Assembly: GCF_963666675.1 (NCBI RefSeq)
Contig: NZ_OY762929.1
Coordinates: forward strand, 2,480,001 to 2,544,000
Origin: an uncultured Desulfobacter sp.
Lineage (GTDB): Bacteria; Desulfobacterota; Desulfobacteria; Desulfobacterales; Desulfobacteraceae
DNA length: 64,000 nucleotides
Reading direction: 5' to 3'
How positions within the stretch are numbered: the first letter of the stretch is position 1; every line of letters starts with the position of its first letter. The translations under genes and the position numbers were made by a program. A model generated the notes under the pieces. That model had not been told where the DNA came from and searched no databases. It saw nothing but the letters and a program-made list of their open reading frames with translations. Shown here in pieces: positions 1-9,096 of the stretch.

Positions 1-1528
1 GGGACGCTTCCGATTCCGTGGTGGCCACTACAATGGGAATCCGATCCATGGAATGATCTGCCCTGACTTTCCGGGTTAATTCTATTCCCGTCATGACCGG
101 CATGTTAATGTCCGTTAAAATCAGGTCAAATGCATTATCCGATTCGAGTATATCCAATGCCTGCCGACCGTTTTCAGCTGCGGCAACCGAGATCTGCATC
201 ACGGAAGCTACCATGCGGTAAAATGCCAGTATGGATTTTGAATCATCAACAATAAGTATTCTTTTTTTCAGTTCGCCTGCGGATATTGATTTGATTTTAT
301 CTGCATCGGCCCGGGCCCTTTTGTTCTCCATGGCGTTCAGCTTCTTAGCAAATGCGCCGCTCAGTCCCTTGTCGTTTAATTTTAGAATCGCTTCAATCAT
401 TTTGTTGCCGATGGTTTCATCTTCATAAAGTGCTTCGAACAAGGACAGGGCCCGTGACGCAACCACCGCGACGATTAATCGTTCCGTTTGTGCCTCATCT
501 TTTTCTATGGTCTGTTTTACCTTTTTGACCACACCAGGATTTATTTGATGATTCAGAGAAGAGACTACGGCGATCAGTATTGACGGGTCTTGTTCCAAAA
601 GTCCGTCGGCAAGATGGACAAGGCTCTTCATCGAACATATGTGACCCAACGCTTCATACACGGCAAATTTGACATTGGGATGGTGGGTGAGACCTTTATC
701 AACGGCCTCTACAATAAAGTCCGCCCCTTGTTTATCACCAATGGTCCCAAGAATGTTGACCGCCATGATTTTTAAGTCCGTATCGGGGTCGAGCAGATAC
801 GGTGCGATATGTTGGATGGTTTCCGGACCGAGTCTTGGAAACACGGCATGGATGATTCTTCTGGTCACCGGATTACGATGATGAATTTTTGAAGCCAGAA
901 AGGATATTGCCTTGTCATCGTTTATCATTGCCAGGGCATCAATGGCGTTGGCGACAGCGATATCGCACTCTTCATAGCGGTCATCGGCTTCTGATTCCGC
1001 TATTTTTTTGCACAGCGCCCCAACGGAATCAATATCTTTGTAATTTCCAACGGCTTCAATGGATAACGACGAAATTAGAGCGTCCTTGTGGTGTATATAA
1101 TGCCGGAATATATCCAGTGCTTCGGGCGGCCGGATCAACGAAAGTGCGGAGAGGATTTCAAAGCCTTCATTATAATTGGGATGCCCGGATATCAATGCCG
1201 ATGCGTGTTCTGACATAAGATTTGAAAAAAGTTTGAGCAGGATAGGCGTGGCGGACGGATACTTTTTTTGGCAACATACCTGTAAACTAATTTTTTTTAT
1301 ATTTTCATTATCGGACATCAGGCATTCTATGGTTCGCTCCTCGTCTTCCAATAAAAGGGTTCTGAGCGTATTTTCGGCCATGACCCTTGCCTGGTCGAAC
1401 GGATCACGTGTTTTGCATAATTCGACAAGATCGGGAATCGCAGCAGAACTCTTCTTTTTTTCGATATCTTTCAGCAGCCTGACCTGTCCAGTAAAATGTA
1501 GTGATGCAAAATTTTTAAGCGCGTCCAT
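1..1528 (-). CDS. HEAT-repeat protein with C-terminal response-regulator receiver domain (partial)
   Basis: The gene runs off the left edge; 509 codons are visible from ATG at 1528, preceded by a good AAGGAG ribosome site (about 1534-1540). Residues 1 to about 410 are helical and resemble HEAT/PBS-lyase-like repeats, with several units containing 'DPDTDLKIMAVNILGTIGD'-type helices. A receiver domain starts near residue 422: the acidic pair follows 'RILIV' (D428 region) and the likely phosphoacceptor is D473 in ILTDINMP. No output domain is seen before the edge. The receiver presumably takes phosphate from a kinase, and the HEAT solenoid would bind a partner protein; the partner is unknown. 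The family assignment is firm, the function is not. The gene stands alone, with about 430 bp of non-coding DNA upstream. Confidence 0.85.
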   Translation of the reverse strand, partial: MDALKNFASLHFTGQVRLLKDIEKKKSSAAIPDLVELCKTRDPFDQARVMAENTLRTLLLEDEERTIECLMSDNENIKKISLQVCCQKKYPSATPILLKLFSNLMSEHASALISGHPNYNEGFEILSALSLIRPPEALDIFRHYIHHKDALISSLSIEAVGNYKDIDSVGALCKKIAESEADDRYEECDIAVANAIDALAMINDDKAISFLASKIHHRNPVTRRIIHAVFPRLGPETIQHIAPYLLDPDTDLKIMAVNILGTIGDKQGADFIVEAVDKGLTHHPNVKFAVYEALGHICSMKSLVHLADGLLEQDPSILIAVVSSLNHQINPGVVKKVKQTIEKDEAQTERLIVAVVASRALSLFEALYEDETIGNKMIEAILKLNDKGLSGAFAKKLNAMENKRARADADKIKSISAGELKKRILIVDDSKSILAFYRMVASVMQISVAAAENGRQALDILESDNAFDLILTDINMPVMTGIELTRKVRADHSMDRIPIVVATTESEAS

Positions 1529-1955
1529 TAAGATCTCCTTTCCCGTTGTTTATTCCCAAAGACTTGAAAAAAATAAATGCGACGACATGGCACGCCAAAA
1601 TTTCATTTTCGTTCAAGACGGGCTTTCAGGGCGTATGTTCCACAATATCCGGCATTAAAGCCCGACGATAATACGGATAAAAAGCCATACAAAATGAAAT
1701 ATATTTTATTCTTAGGCCCCTTACATGGGAACCATCAGCCACGAGCGAAAATCAATTGAAAATACGGATCAGGGTTGCTCTATTCGGCAAAAGTTAAAAT
1801 TAATTGAAGACGGATAACGAAATAAATTGCCTTACTAATTGGATACTTTATCTGAAAACAGCATTGTTGGCAACCCATCACGCCAGGATAAATGCAGGTA
1901 AACGGTTTAAGTTACATGTGATTTTGGCCAAATCCAAATCGCAATTGTTCGAAAC
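1529..1955. other. intergenic region with no recognised gene
   Basis: This stretch holds the ribosome site of the HEAT/receiver gene at its left end. I see no convincing ORF, RNA gene or promoter. An inverted pair GGGCTTT/AAAGCCC lies at about 1620-1663, too weak to interpret. The right end abuts the first copy of the interspersed repeat. Confidence 0.5.
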
Positions 1956-2049
1956 AACGGCCATGGGCCGACCTGGCATATCGTCTGCCGGGCTTAGACC
2001 CACAACGAAGATTGAAGGATCTGTGTAGGTTGCACAGACTTTCATATAA
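1956..2049 (+). repeat. interspersed structured repeat, copy A
   Basis: First of six clear copies in this window. It contains stem 1 CGGCC-ATG-GGCCG (1958-1970), stem 2 CCTGGCA/TGCCGGG with a 7-nt loop, the conserved box CCCACAACGAAG, and a tail hairpin GAAGG-A-TCTGTG/CACAGA-CTTTC followed by ATATAA. The tail stem has a different sequence from copy B but the same fold. Copy A runs directly into copy B. Confidence 0.8.
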
Positions 2050-2145
2050 ACAGCCATGGGCTGACCTGACATATCAGCACTGAAGGACAGCCCACAACGA
2101 AGGTTGAAAGAACTCAGTAACTTACTGAACTCTTTCATATAAAAA
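2049..2145 (+). repeat. interspersed structured repeat, copy B
   Basis: Tandem with copy A. Stem 1 reads CAGCC-ATG-GGCTG, a compensatory change relative to CGGCC/GGCCG in the other copies. The box CCCACAACGAAGG and the tail hairpin (CTCAGTAA/TTACTGA flanked by GAAAG/CTTTC) are followed by ATATAAAAAA. It lies just upstream of the aconitase remnant. Confidence 0.8.
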
Positions 2146-2159
2146 ACGAACAGTCGGGC

Positions 2160-3036
2160 CTTTACATCCGGAAATTAAAAAGCAGATCATAAAAAAGGAT
2201 CTTGCTGTGGCAGCGGTATTTAAAAATCAATACCAACAAATTGATCAAGGGGATCAATTCTGGAAAGCGCTCAATATACCCCAGTCGGTCACCTTCAATT
2301 GGGACCCTGAATCCACTTATATTCTCAATCCCCCCATATCTTGACGGTTTTTCACTGAACCACGCCGCCGGAAGGCTTTGACGACGCCAGGGCGCTTATG
2401 GCCTTGGGGGATTTTGTTACCACCGATCAAATCTTTCCGGCCGGTGCCATTCCGGAACATTATCCTGGCGGCATTTACCTTAAAGAAAAAGGGTTTGATG
2501 TCAATTCGTTTAATTCATACGGCGCCAGGCGGGGAAACCATGAAGTGATGATGCGGGGGACATTTGGAAATATCCGCATTAAAAATCAGATGCTCACACC
2601 CAAGGACGGCAGTTTTACCAAAAAAAATTTAGAGGTGAATACCCAATTTGTTTTTGATGTATCCAATGCTTAGAGCCAGGAGCAGGTGCCCTTAATTGTG
2701 TTGGCAGGTAAGGAATACAGCACTGGATCTTCAAGGGACTGGGCTGCCAAAGGGTCTGCGCTACTGGGGGGGGGGCGTGCGGTCATTGCCCGGTCCTAGG
2801 AGCGTATCCACCGCAGCAACCTTGTGGGTATGGGTGTTCTGCCGCTTCAGTTTCTTGATGGAGACGGGTGGCAGGAGCTGGGACTTGGCGGATCTGAGCT
2901 GTTTGCAATCAAAGGGATGTCTCAATTAACTCCGCACAAAGAACTCCGGATTACGGCCCGGAAGGCAGATGCCAGTGCGTATGCCTGGCAAACACAATTT
3001 GCCAGTTGCACCGAATTTAATGGACAGACAGTTTGA
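2160..3036 (+). pseudogene. decayed aconitate hydratase (C-terminal half)
   Basis: Translating short stretches in shifting frames gives the C-terminal half of an AcnA-type aconitase. 'FNWDPESTYILNPP' (about 2297-2336) is followed by a frameshift. 'GDFVTTDQIFPAGAIP' and 'NSYGARRGNHEVMMRGTF' (2398-2670) end at a stop codon. 'VLAGKEYSTGSSRDWAAKGS' follows in another frame, then a G-run frameshift near 2767 and a TAG. The last frame has 'MGVLPLQFLDGDGWQELG' to a stop at 3036. The N-terminal half with the Fe-S cysteines is not seen upstream. Intact aconitases are about 850-900 residues. With at least three frame breaks this cannot make enzyme. It is probably a relic of a duplicated or displaced TCA-cycle gene. 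Confidence 0.85.
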
Positions 3037-3085
3037 AGTTGTCGAAGCGGACAAGGTTTATGTGTCTGACATTACATACATTTGA

Positions 3086-3379
3086 TTATTTTTTTCGTGC
3101 AGAAAATATCCAGACAAGAGACCATCCCAAGGCCACGGGCAGAATGCCGGACACAATAAACAAGGAGATTTGACCCTGCCAGGGTTTTGTCCACAAGGCA
3201 CTGATGATGATATCGGCTGCGGACAAAACAATGGCGATTCTTATTTTCATGGTAAAGCCCCCGGCAGACGGTTTTGTCTTTTTGCTTTTGGTCTTGGGGT
3301 TTGGGTTCATCATTCTGGGTACAATCAGGATACACAGTATCAGAAGGATAAGTATAAGAATTTCGCTGATGCCGGTCAC
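3086..3379 (-). CDS. small two-helix membrane protein, unknown function
   Basis: 97 residues from a GTG at 3379, with AGGAA seven bases upstream. It has a hydrophobic helix at about residues 5-22, a basic linker rich in Lys and Pro, and a second hydrophobic region at about 45-90 that can form one or two helices, ending in RKK. I do not recognise a family. It is the last gene of the minus-strand run plsB to the J-domain protein (16-bp gap), so it is probably co-transcribed. Codon use looks ordinary, which supports it being real. Confidence 0.55.
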   Translation of the reverse strand: MTGISEILILILLILCILIVPRMMNPNPKTKSKKTKPSAGGFTMKIRIAIVLSAADIIISALWTKPWQGQISLFIVSGILPVALGWSLVWIFSARKK

Positions 3380-3394
3380 TTCAATTTCCTAACT

Positions 3395-3919
3395 TCATTT
3401 ATTATATATGCTTTTAAGCTTTGCATACGCCTGCTGAATTTCTAAAAATTTTTCATTGGCAAGGGTTGAAAACTCTTCACCCAGGTGGGACAGTTTATCC
3501 GGGTGGTATTGCTTGGCCTTGTTCTTATATGCCGCTTGAATCTCAGACCAGGATGCCGATTTGTCCACCCCAAGGATCTCATATGGGGACTTGAGGGCGC
3601 CTGGGTGTGTTGAATTGTTCCCAGTTGTCGATTGACCCGTTGCGCCGGTTCTGCCCGACGACTGGTTTGATTCAGCCTTTTTATAGGTTTGGCCGGTCCC
3701 GGAATCCTGCCATTGTTTCCCCGATGTTTGTTTGTTACCTTTTTTAAATAGAAAGGATGGCAGACGGCCGTATCGAATCAGATGATACAGACACATGAGA
3801 ATCAGGCTGTCATCTATCCATCCAATCCAGGGCAGATACATTTCAGGAATGAGATCCGCCGGCGAAATAAGATAGGCCAGGCCCAAAAGGATCAGTACAA
3901 ATTTAACCAGGGACGACAT
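3395..3919 (-). CDS. DUF1232 (YkvA-like) membrane protein with C-terminal J domain
   Basis: 174 residues. Residues 1-45 form the DUF1232 hydrophobic hairpin (LAYLISPADLIPE followed by IGWIDD). A low-complexity Gly/Ser/Thr/Gln linker covers about 60-108. Residues 110-170 are a J domain with the intact HPD motif (QYHPDK) that stimulates DnaK ATPase. It is probably anchored in the inner membrane with the J domain in the cytoplasm, delivering a client to DnaK. It starts 2 bp after the dapB stop, so it belongs to that operon. The client is unknown. Confidence 0.8.
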   Translation of the reverse strand: MSSLVKFVLILLGLAYLISPADLIPEMYLPWIGWIDDSLILMCLYHLIRYGRLPSFLFKKGNKQTSGKQWQDSGTGQTYKKAESNQSSGRTGATGQSTTGNNSTHPGALKSPYEILGVDKSASWSEIQAAYKNKAKQYHPDKLSHLGEEFSTLANEKFLEIQQAYAKLKSIYNK

Positions 3920-3921
3920 GG

Positions 3922-4758
3922 TTATTTCCCGGCGGTCAGCACATCAATCATGGTGAACAGTTTTTTCTCAAAGGTGTTTGCGTCAATTTTGTTTTTTAGA
4001 AACACAACGGCATCAAAGGTGCCGGAAACATAAATCTGCCGCCCGTTTATATTGTGTTTGAGTTCAAACAGTGCCGATTTGTCGGGGGCTTCCAGTGTAT
4101 AGGTGTGCCACCCGTGACCGTCGATGTACGCCTCGGGAACGCCTAATTCACCTTTCTGGATTTTGGGATCTCTTATTTTTTCAATCTCGGAAATTTCAAA
4201 GTCGGTACCCAGTTGGTTGAAACAGGCGACCAGGGCTTTGGCTGTGCCCGAGGTATCCGCTTTTCCCTGCTGGTGGCTCTCTTTGACTTCAAGCGAGAAC
4301 CCTTTGAACAGTCCCGGAAAGGTCTTTGCACCGTATTCAAGCATGGCTTGGAGGCCGACAATCTGTTTGGCCATGTTCGGGGCAATCACCGAAGGCATGG
4401 CGCCGTTTTCCACCGTATTTTCCAGAGCCTGCCGGTCTCCGCCGGTGGTGCCCATGACAAAGGGGATTTTGTTGGCAACATAGAATGTTGCATTGTCGTT
4501 AACTGCGGTGGGGTGGGTGTAATCCACACAGATGAAACCTGGATAGGATGAAAGAATTTCCTGGATTTTATCGTCTCGTTCACTGGGTTTTAAAAGTGTC
4601 ACTTGTGTCTGGTTTACTGCAACCTGACCTAAATCGATCTCTTCTCCGGTCAGGGAGAAGGGTACAAGGGTAAATCGGTCATCCTGGATTGCGGATTCAG
4701 CCATTATACGGGCTACATTGCCGGGCAGTCCGTTGACCATAACGGGGATGCTGTTCAT
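3922..4758 (-). CDS. dapB: 4-hydroxy-tetrahydrodipicolinate reductase, plant-type DapB
   Basis: 278 residues. DapB reduces 4-hydroxy-tetrahydrodipicolinate with NAD(P)H on the lysine/diaminopimelate pathway. Visible are an N-terminal Rossmann segment (VMVNGLPGNVARIM, a degenerate glycine loop), the GTTGG motif near residue 104, and the substrate loop ESHQQGKADTSGTAKA. The standard bacterial loop is E-x-H-H-x-x-K-x-D-x-P-S-G-T-A. The one here, and the C-terminal 'NINGRQIYVSGTFDAVVFL' region, look like the plant/chlamydial-type branch. Its ATG overlaps the stop of the upstream fusion gene by 4 bp (ATGA), implying translational coupling. Lysine and peptidoglycan supply is the natural role. Confidence 0.85.
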   Translation of the reverse strand: MNSIPVMVNGLPGNVARIMAESAIQDDRFTLVPFSLTGEEIDLGQVAVNQTQVTLLKPSERDDKIQEILSSYPGFICVDYTHPTAVNDNATFYVANKIPFVMGTTGGDRQALENTVENGAMPSVIAPNMAKQIVGLQAMLEYGAKTFPGLFKGFSLEVKESHQQGKADTSGTAKALVACFNQLGTDFEISEIEKIRDPKIQKGELGVPEAYIDGHGWHTYTLEAPDKSALFELKHNINGRQIYVSGTFDAVVFLKNKIDANTFEKKLFTMIDVLTAGK

Positions 4759-6446
4759 TTTAAATCTCCTTGGCGGCTTTGGACGAAATGTGTCAGATCA
4801 GCCAAGCCGGGTTCGTTTAATTCTTTTAGTCGACGTTCGAGCCCTTTGAGGGCAGTCGGGATATATTTTTTAAATTGATGCTTGTGTTTAACCTGGGTTA
4901 AAAATCCAAACGCCCCCAGCATCTGAAGGTTGCGTGAAATACAGCAGTATCTGAATGAATGCGTAAAATTATTTTTATCAACGGATACTTTAGAGCCGAT
5001 CTTTTCCAGGGCATATTCTAAAAGTTGGTCCCTGACGATCCGGGACAGTGTAACATAGGGATCAATTAAAAGGGAAGCCAGATCATATTGAATGGGCCCC
5101 AGGCGGGCGGATTGAAAATCAATGAACCAGGGCTGCCCTTCATGGATCATGATATTTTTTGACTGGCAGTCCCGGTGCATCAGCCCGTTCATTGCATGCA
5201 TCAATGCATTGTCGGCAATGTGGGAAAATTGTCGGCTAAAGGTTTCAAATTTTTCTTTGCGGCCAAGGTAGCCGTTCACAAAGGCCTGCATGAAATACCG
5301 GCATTCCAGATCCAGTATCATCTGTTTTGAGTAGGACGGGGTCTGGCAGGTCCAGGCCGTGTCAAACTCTTCAATGCCCTTGAAGGAAAAATCAATCAGG
5401 CTGTCGATGACGCGTTGATATTGTGTGACGATCTGTGATTCGTCCATGCCCCGGATATGGTCGGCCAGATGTGTGCTGCCAAGGTCCGACACGGCCACCT
5501 GGCCGGAAATTGTGTCATACCCCAGGATTGAGGGGACAGCGATGCATTTGTCGGCCAAATGGGTCCCGATTTTTATGAATGCATTCAGCTGGGCGCTGCC
5601 GTTGTTGTCCCGGGGCGCATCCATGCAAATCCCATGGTCCGAAAGAATCAGGGTTTTTTCCTGGTGCCGGGCACGGAACCAGAGACGGTCCGATCCGTCC
5701 CCCGCAATGGCCCGGATGTCGATTTCATGGATCTGGGACGGGGCAATGCCCAAGATCCGGCCGGCCAGGTATTCCCTGGATGTACGTTGGTAATCCTGGG
5801 GAGTGCCCATGTCCTGCCAGTAGAATTGGGTTGCCTTTAAAGCAAAAATCTTTTCCAGCTCACACAATTTTTTATACACATCAATGGTCGAAAATATTTT
5901 TTCAGACGGCATATATTCAAATATCCCCGGGGATATGGCCTGGATGCCTGTGAACGCAAGACCCGACTCCGGAGGCTGGGAAAAATGTCTGACAATGCCG
6001 GGTCCGGAATTTGTCTGATCCACACAAAGGGTGTTGAACCGGGGGCAGTCATGGACCAGCAGGGTGGCAAGGGCACCCGATGCTTTGTGGCAGGCCATCA
6101 GGTCGGACAGATCAAAATCACAGAGTACATCGGCATTCACCACAAAAAAGTCATCATCCGCCAACTGGCCGCCGAGGTTGGCAATGGCTCCGCCGGTATC
6201 AAGAATAACCGGCTCAAAAACAACTTCAAGAGAAGCGTTTGATGGGTGAGTCTCAACAAAATCAGCAATGCCCTCTGCCAGATGGTGGGCATTGATAAAA
6301 ATCTTGGTGCATCCGGCATCCAGAAGATTTTTTACTGCATAGTCGAGCATCGGCCGGCCGTTGATGGTGAAAAGGGGCTTGGGCAACTGATGTGTATAGG
6401 GCAGCAGCCGTGTGCCGAGCCCTGCTGCAAGTATCAAGGCTTTCAT
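4755..6446 (-). CDS. fused sugar-1-phosphate nucleotidyltransferase and sugar kinase (MurU-AmgK-like)
   Basis: 563 residues, starting at ATG 6446 four bases after plsB; a longer frame back to 6482 would overlap plsB and lacks the start signature. Residues 1-235 are a nucleotidyltransferase with LILAAGLGTRLLP and PKPL. Residues 245-540 are an aminoglycoside-phosphotransferase-fold kinase with HRDCQSKN (catalytic D426) and metal-binding IDFQ (D443) followed by GPIQYDLASLL. In Pseudomonas, AmgK phosphorylates MurNAc/GlcNAc at the anomeric carbon and MurU makes UDP-MurNAc. Those are separate proteins there; here the two activities are in one chain. The peptidoglycan-recycling role is inferred from the domain pair and from the NamZ gene 3.4 kb away. 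Another sugar is possible. Confidence 0.75.
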   Translation of the reverse strand: MKALILAAGLGTRLLPYTHQLPKPLFTINGRPMLDYAVKNLLDAGCTKIFINAHHLAEGIADFVETHPSNASLEVVFEPVILDTGGAIANLGGQLADDDFFVVNADVLCDFDLSDLMACHKASGALATLLVHDCPRFNTLCVDQTNSGPGIVRHFSQPPESGLAFTGIQAISPGIFEYMPSEKIFSTIDVYKKLCELEKIFALKATQFYWQDMGTPQDYQRTSREYLAGRILGIAPSQIHEIDIRAIAGDGSDRLWFRARHQEKTLILSDHGICMDAPRDNNGSAQLNAFIKIGTHLADKCIAVPSILGYDTISGQVAVSDLGSTHLADHIRGMDESQIVTQYQRVIDSLIDFSFKGIEEFDTAWTCQTPSYSKQMILDLECRYFMQAFVNGYLGRKEKFETFSRQFSHIADNALMHAMNGLMHRDCQSKNIMIHEGQPWFIDFQSARLGPIQYDLASLLIDPYVTLSRIVRDQLLEYALEKIGSKVSVDKNNFTHSFRYCCISRNLQMLGAFGFLTQVKHKHQFKKYIPTALKGLERRLKELNEPGLADLTHFVQSRQGDLK

Positions 6447-6450
6447 AGGG

Positions 6451-9096
6451 TCAGCTTGAGATCCGTCTGGAAAGCAGGTCAAGAATCTCTTTGTACTGGT
6501 CTATACGTTCCTGGTCTGCAGAGCCGTTGATATGGTGTCCGGCAAAATAGTTCACGGCATTGCGGTAGTTGATCAGGGACAATGATTCCTTCCGGACCAC
6601 CTGGTTGCGTTTGTAGAGCTTGGCGCCGAATGAGAGCAGCTTTTTTGCCCGCTCTTTGACATCATATTTGTCTGTCTTTTCCTTTTCCAGGAATACAAGG
6701 CAGGTCATATAGGATTCAAAAAAGGGAATCAGGAAGGCTGCAAACCATTTAAGTTTTCTCAACCCTTCGGATGTGATGTTAAAGGTGTCTGCATATTCAG
6801 GATCAGGCACAAGAATCCCCTCGCTGACAAAGCCTTTTAATGCCTCGGCGATCTGATTCTGGATTGAAATCTGTTCATCAAAAGAAAATTCGTCTTTGAA
6901 CAGTCTTTGTAAAAATTGATACCTGTATACAAGGTCCTGCATTTCAAATTTAAACCGGTCTATTTCGATGATGGCTGCGGCCGTGTAGGCTGCGGGGACA
7001 AAAAAACAGATGACCGAATTTTTGTAGTAGTCCAGCACCGGTCTTTTGTTGTGCTTGACGATTAGCATGGTGGTGTCTGTAATGTCGTCTTCATCCTCAT
7101 CGGCAAGCTCAATAAAATTTCTGGACAGAAAATTTTCAACAACCGAATTAAAGGCATTGTCCGGATCAATCATCAGGGTGTCGGAAAGATATGCCCCATG
7201 AAGAACCAGATGATTCATATAGGTGTTAACCCGGGCAAACATCTGCTGCTTTGTGAAGGTGCTTTCAGAGCAGTTCAGGATGCCCGAGGCGATGATGCCG
7301 TGGGGGGTGGCCACGGTGTTGTCGTTGATGGCATTGATCAGCTTGTATCCGAATCCTTTGACAAAGTGGCTGAACTCCCCATCGCTGAATTTTCTGAGAT
7401 CCACCCCTTTTTCTTCCATATAGCTGTTCATGGAGATGGGCGTATCAAATTTAAGATACACTTTGCCGTATTTGCGCTTTAAAAATTTGCGCGTGTTCAG
7501 CAGACCCTTAAGGTTTTCCGGTGTTTTGTTGCCGCCTTCAATCTCTTTGAGGTAGGCGTCCTCTTCCAGGACCCTGTCATACCCCACATAACAGGGCACA
7601 AAATAGAGATCTTCACATGCACCGCTTAAAAACGCCTTGATAATCATGGACAGTCCGCCGATTTTGGGGGGAAGTACTTTGCCGGTCCGGCTTCTGCCCC
7701 CTTCAATATATATTTTAATGTTAAAGCCTTCATAGAGCAGTTTTTCGATGTATGCGGCAAAGATGCGGGCATACAGTTCCGCCCCCTTGAATGTCCGGCG
7801 CAGGAAAAATGCGCCGCCGCCCCTGAATATCGGGCCAAGGGGCCAGAACGAGAGGTTTTTACCCGCGGCAATGCGGGGGCAGGGCATGTTGTTTTTGAAC
7901 ATGACATAGGGCAAAATCAGGTAATCCAGGTGGCTTTTGTGGCAGGGAATGAGGATCAGGGGCGCTTTGGTGTAGGTCTCGCGCATGGTATTGATCTCAT
8001 CCTGGGATACGGAAATTCCTTCAAATATATTTTTGAATACCAGGGTCAACAGCCAGTTTAAAAAATTGATGACCCTTAGGCTGTAATTGGATGCAATTTC
8101 ATCAATGTAACCGGCCGCCTTTTTGTTAACCTTTCGCAGGGGGGTTCCGGTTCTGTCTGCGTAGGCCGCCAGGTATTCCCGTAATGACTTTCGGTTTAAA
8201 ATGTCCTCGGTGATCTCCTGGCGGGATTTGAGCACCGGTCCTGTGATGCTTTTGCGCTGGCGGTTCAGGATATCCACAAGCAGGCTTCTGAGACGGTGGG
8301 TCTGGAATTCCGAATCAAGGCGCATGATTTCAGGCCGGGCTAAAAATTCTTTGAGATCCACGGGGCGTGCAACTTCCACCCGGATTTTCTCCGGTTGCCG
8401 CAGCATGGTGAAAATGCGTTTAAGGCGCCCGGGTTTTTCATGGGTACCGAATATAATGTCCCCAAGGCTTGGATTTTTGTGCATGGGCTTGGTGATATAA
8501 ATGATATCTTCGGGTACAATCACAACGGATTTTTTAGTTTGTTTTTGCAGTTCAATCAGATGAAATAACGGGTCCGGTGTGGACCTGATAAACCTGTTAT
8601 AAAACTCATCTTCCTCAATGAGGCTGATAAAACCGGCCCGGTTTTCCAAAAGCATTTTCCGGGCATAGCCGCTGGAATAGATGTCGTTGAAATGGAAATG
8701 GTGAAAAAAATGGTATAGATGGGAAAGAATGATCCGTGCCAATTGGGTTATGGGCAGAAAAAATATGAACCGTAAGTCAAAACTGAGTTCCGGGTACGGG
8801 CAGTTCATGGGTTTTAACAGGGTGTGAAAGTACAAAAAATCAAATAAATTTTTGTTTTTACAGGCAAAAACCACTATTGAATCCGGAGCCGTATTTTTTA
8901 TCCGTTCAAGGCTTCTGTCATCGATGCTGATTTTATTAACAAGATGCTTGAGTACCCTGCCCATAATAAAGCTTTGGGTGCCGGGATAAAAACTTGAATA
9001 ATACTCATAAGAATCATTGAGCAACAGCATCATTAATCTATGTATTTTTTTTCTGGTGGATAGGACCAGGTTATTTATCGGTTCAAACAAACTCAT
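6451..9096 (-). CDS. plsB: glycerol-3-phosphate 1-O-acyltransferase PlsB
   Basis: 881 residues (E. coli PlsB is about 807). The enzyme acylates glycerol-3-phosphate at position 1, the first step of phospholipid synthesis, at the inner membrane. Acyltransferase block I HKSHLD is at residues 386-391, block II GGAFFLRRTF at about 428-437, block III EGGRSRTG near 465, followed by PPKIGGLSM and PCYVGYDRV. A long N-terminal region before the catalytic domain is usual for PlsB. An AAGGA site lies about 8 bases before ATG 9096. It is the first gene of a five-gene minus-strand run. GlpK/GlpD elsewhere in the window handle the same substrate pool. Confidence 0.92.
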   Translation of the reverse strand: MSLFEPINNLVLSTRKKIHRLMMLLLNDSYEYYSSFYPGTQSFIMGRVLKHLVNKISIDDRSLERIKNTAPDSIVVFACKNKNLFDFLYFHTLLKPMNCPYPELSFDLRFIFFLPITQLARIILSHLYHFFHHFHFNDIYSSGYARKMLLENRAGFISLIEEDEFYNRFIRSTPDPLFHLIELQKQTKKSVVIVPEDIIYITKPMHKNPSLGDIIFGTHEKPGRLKRIFTMLRQPEKIRVEVARPVDLKEFLARPEIMRLDSEFQTHRLRSLLVDILNRQRKSITGPVLKSRQEITEDILNRKSLREYLAAYADRTGTPLRKVNKKAAGYIDEIASNYSLRVINFLNWLLTLVFKNIFEGISVSQDEINTMRETYTKAPLILIPCHKSHLDYLILPYVMFKNNMPCPRIAAGKNLSFWPLGPIFRGGGAFFLRRTFKGAELYARIFAAYIEKLLYEGFNIKIYIEGGRSRTGKVLPPKIGGLSMIIKAFLSGACEDLYFVPCYVGYDRVLEEDAYLKEIEGGNKTPENLKGLLNTRKFLKRKYGKVYLKFDTPISMNSYMEEKGVDLRKFSDGEFSHFVKGFGYKLINAINDNTVATPHGIIASGILNCSESTFTKQQMFARVNTYMNHLVLHGAYLSDTLMIDPDNAFNSVVENFLSRNFIELADEDEDDITDTTMLIVKHNKRPVLDYYKNSVICFFVPAAYTAAAIIEIDRFKFEMQDLVYRYQFLQRLFKDEFSFDEQISIQNQIAEALKGFVSEGILVPDPEYADTFNITSEGLRKLKWFAAFLIPFFESYMTCLVFLEKEKTDKYDVKERAKKLLSFGAKLYKRNQVVRKESLSLINYRNAVNYFAGHHINGSADQERIDQYKEILDLLSRRISS

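Noticed and set aside
1956..2145. Tandem repeats considered as a CRISPR array
   Set aside because: Only two tandem units of about 95 bp, no spacers of uniform length, no cas genes; the units fold as multi-stem elements and occur singly elsewhere.
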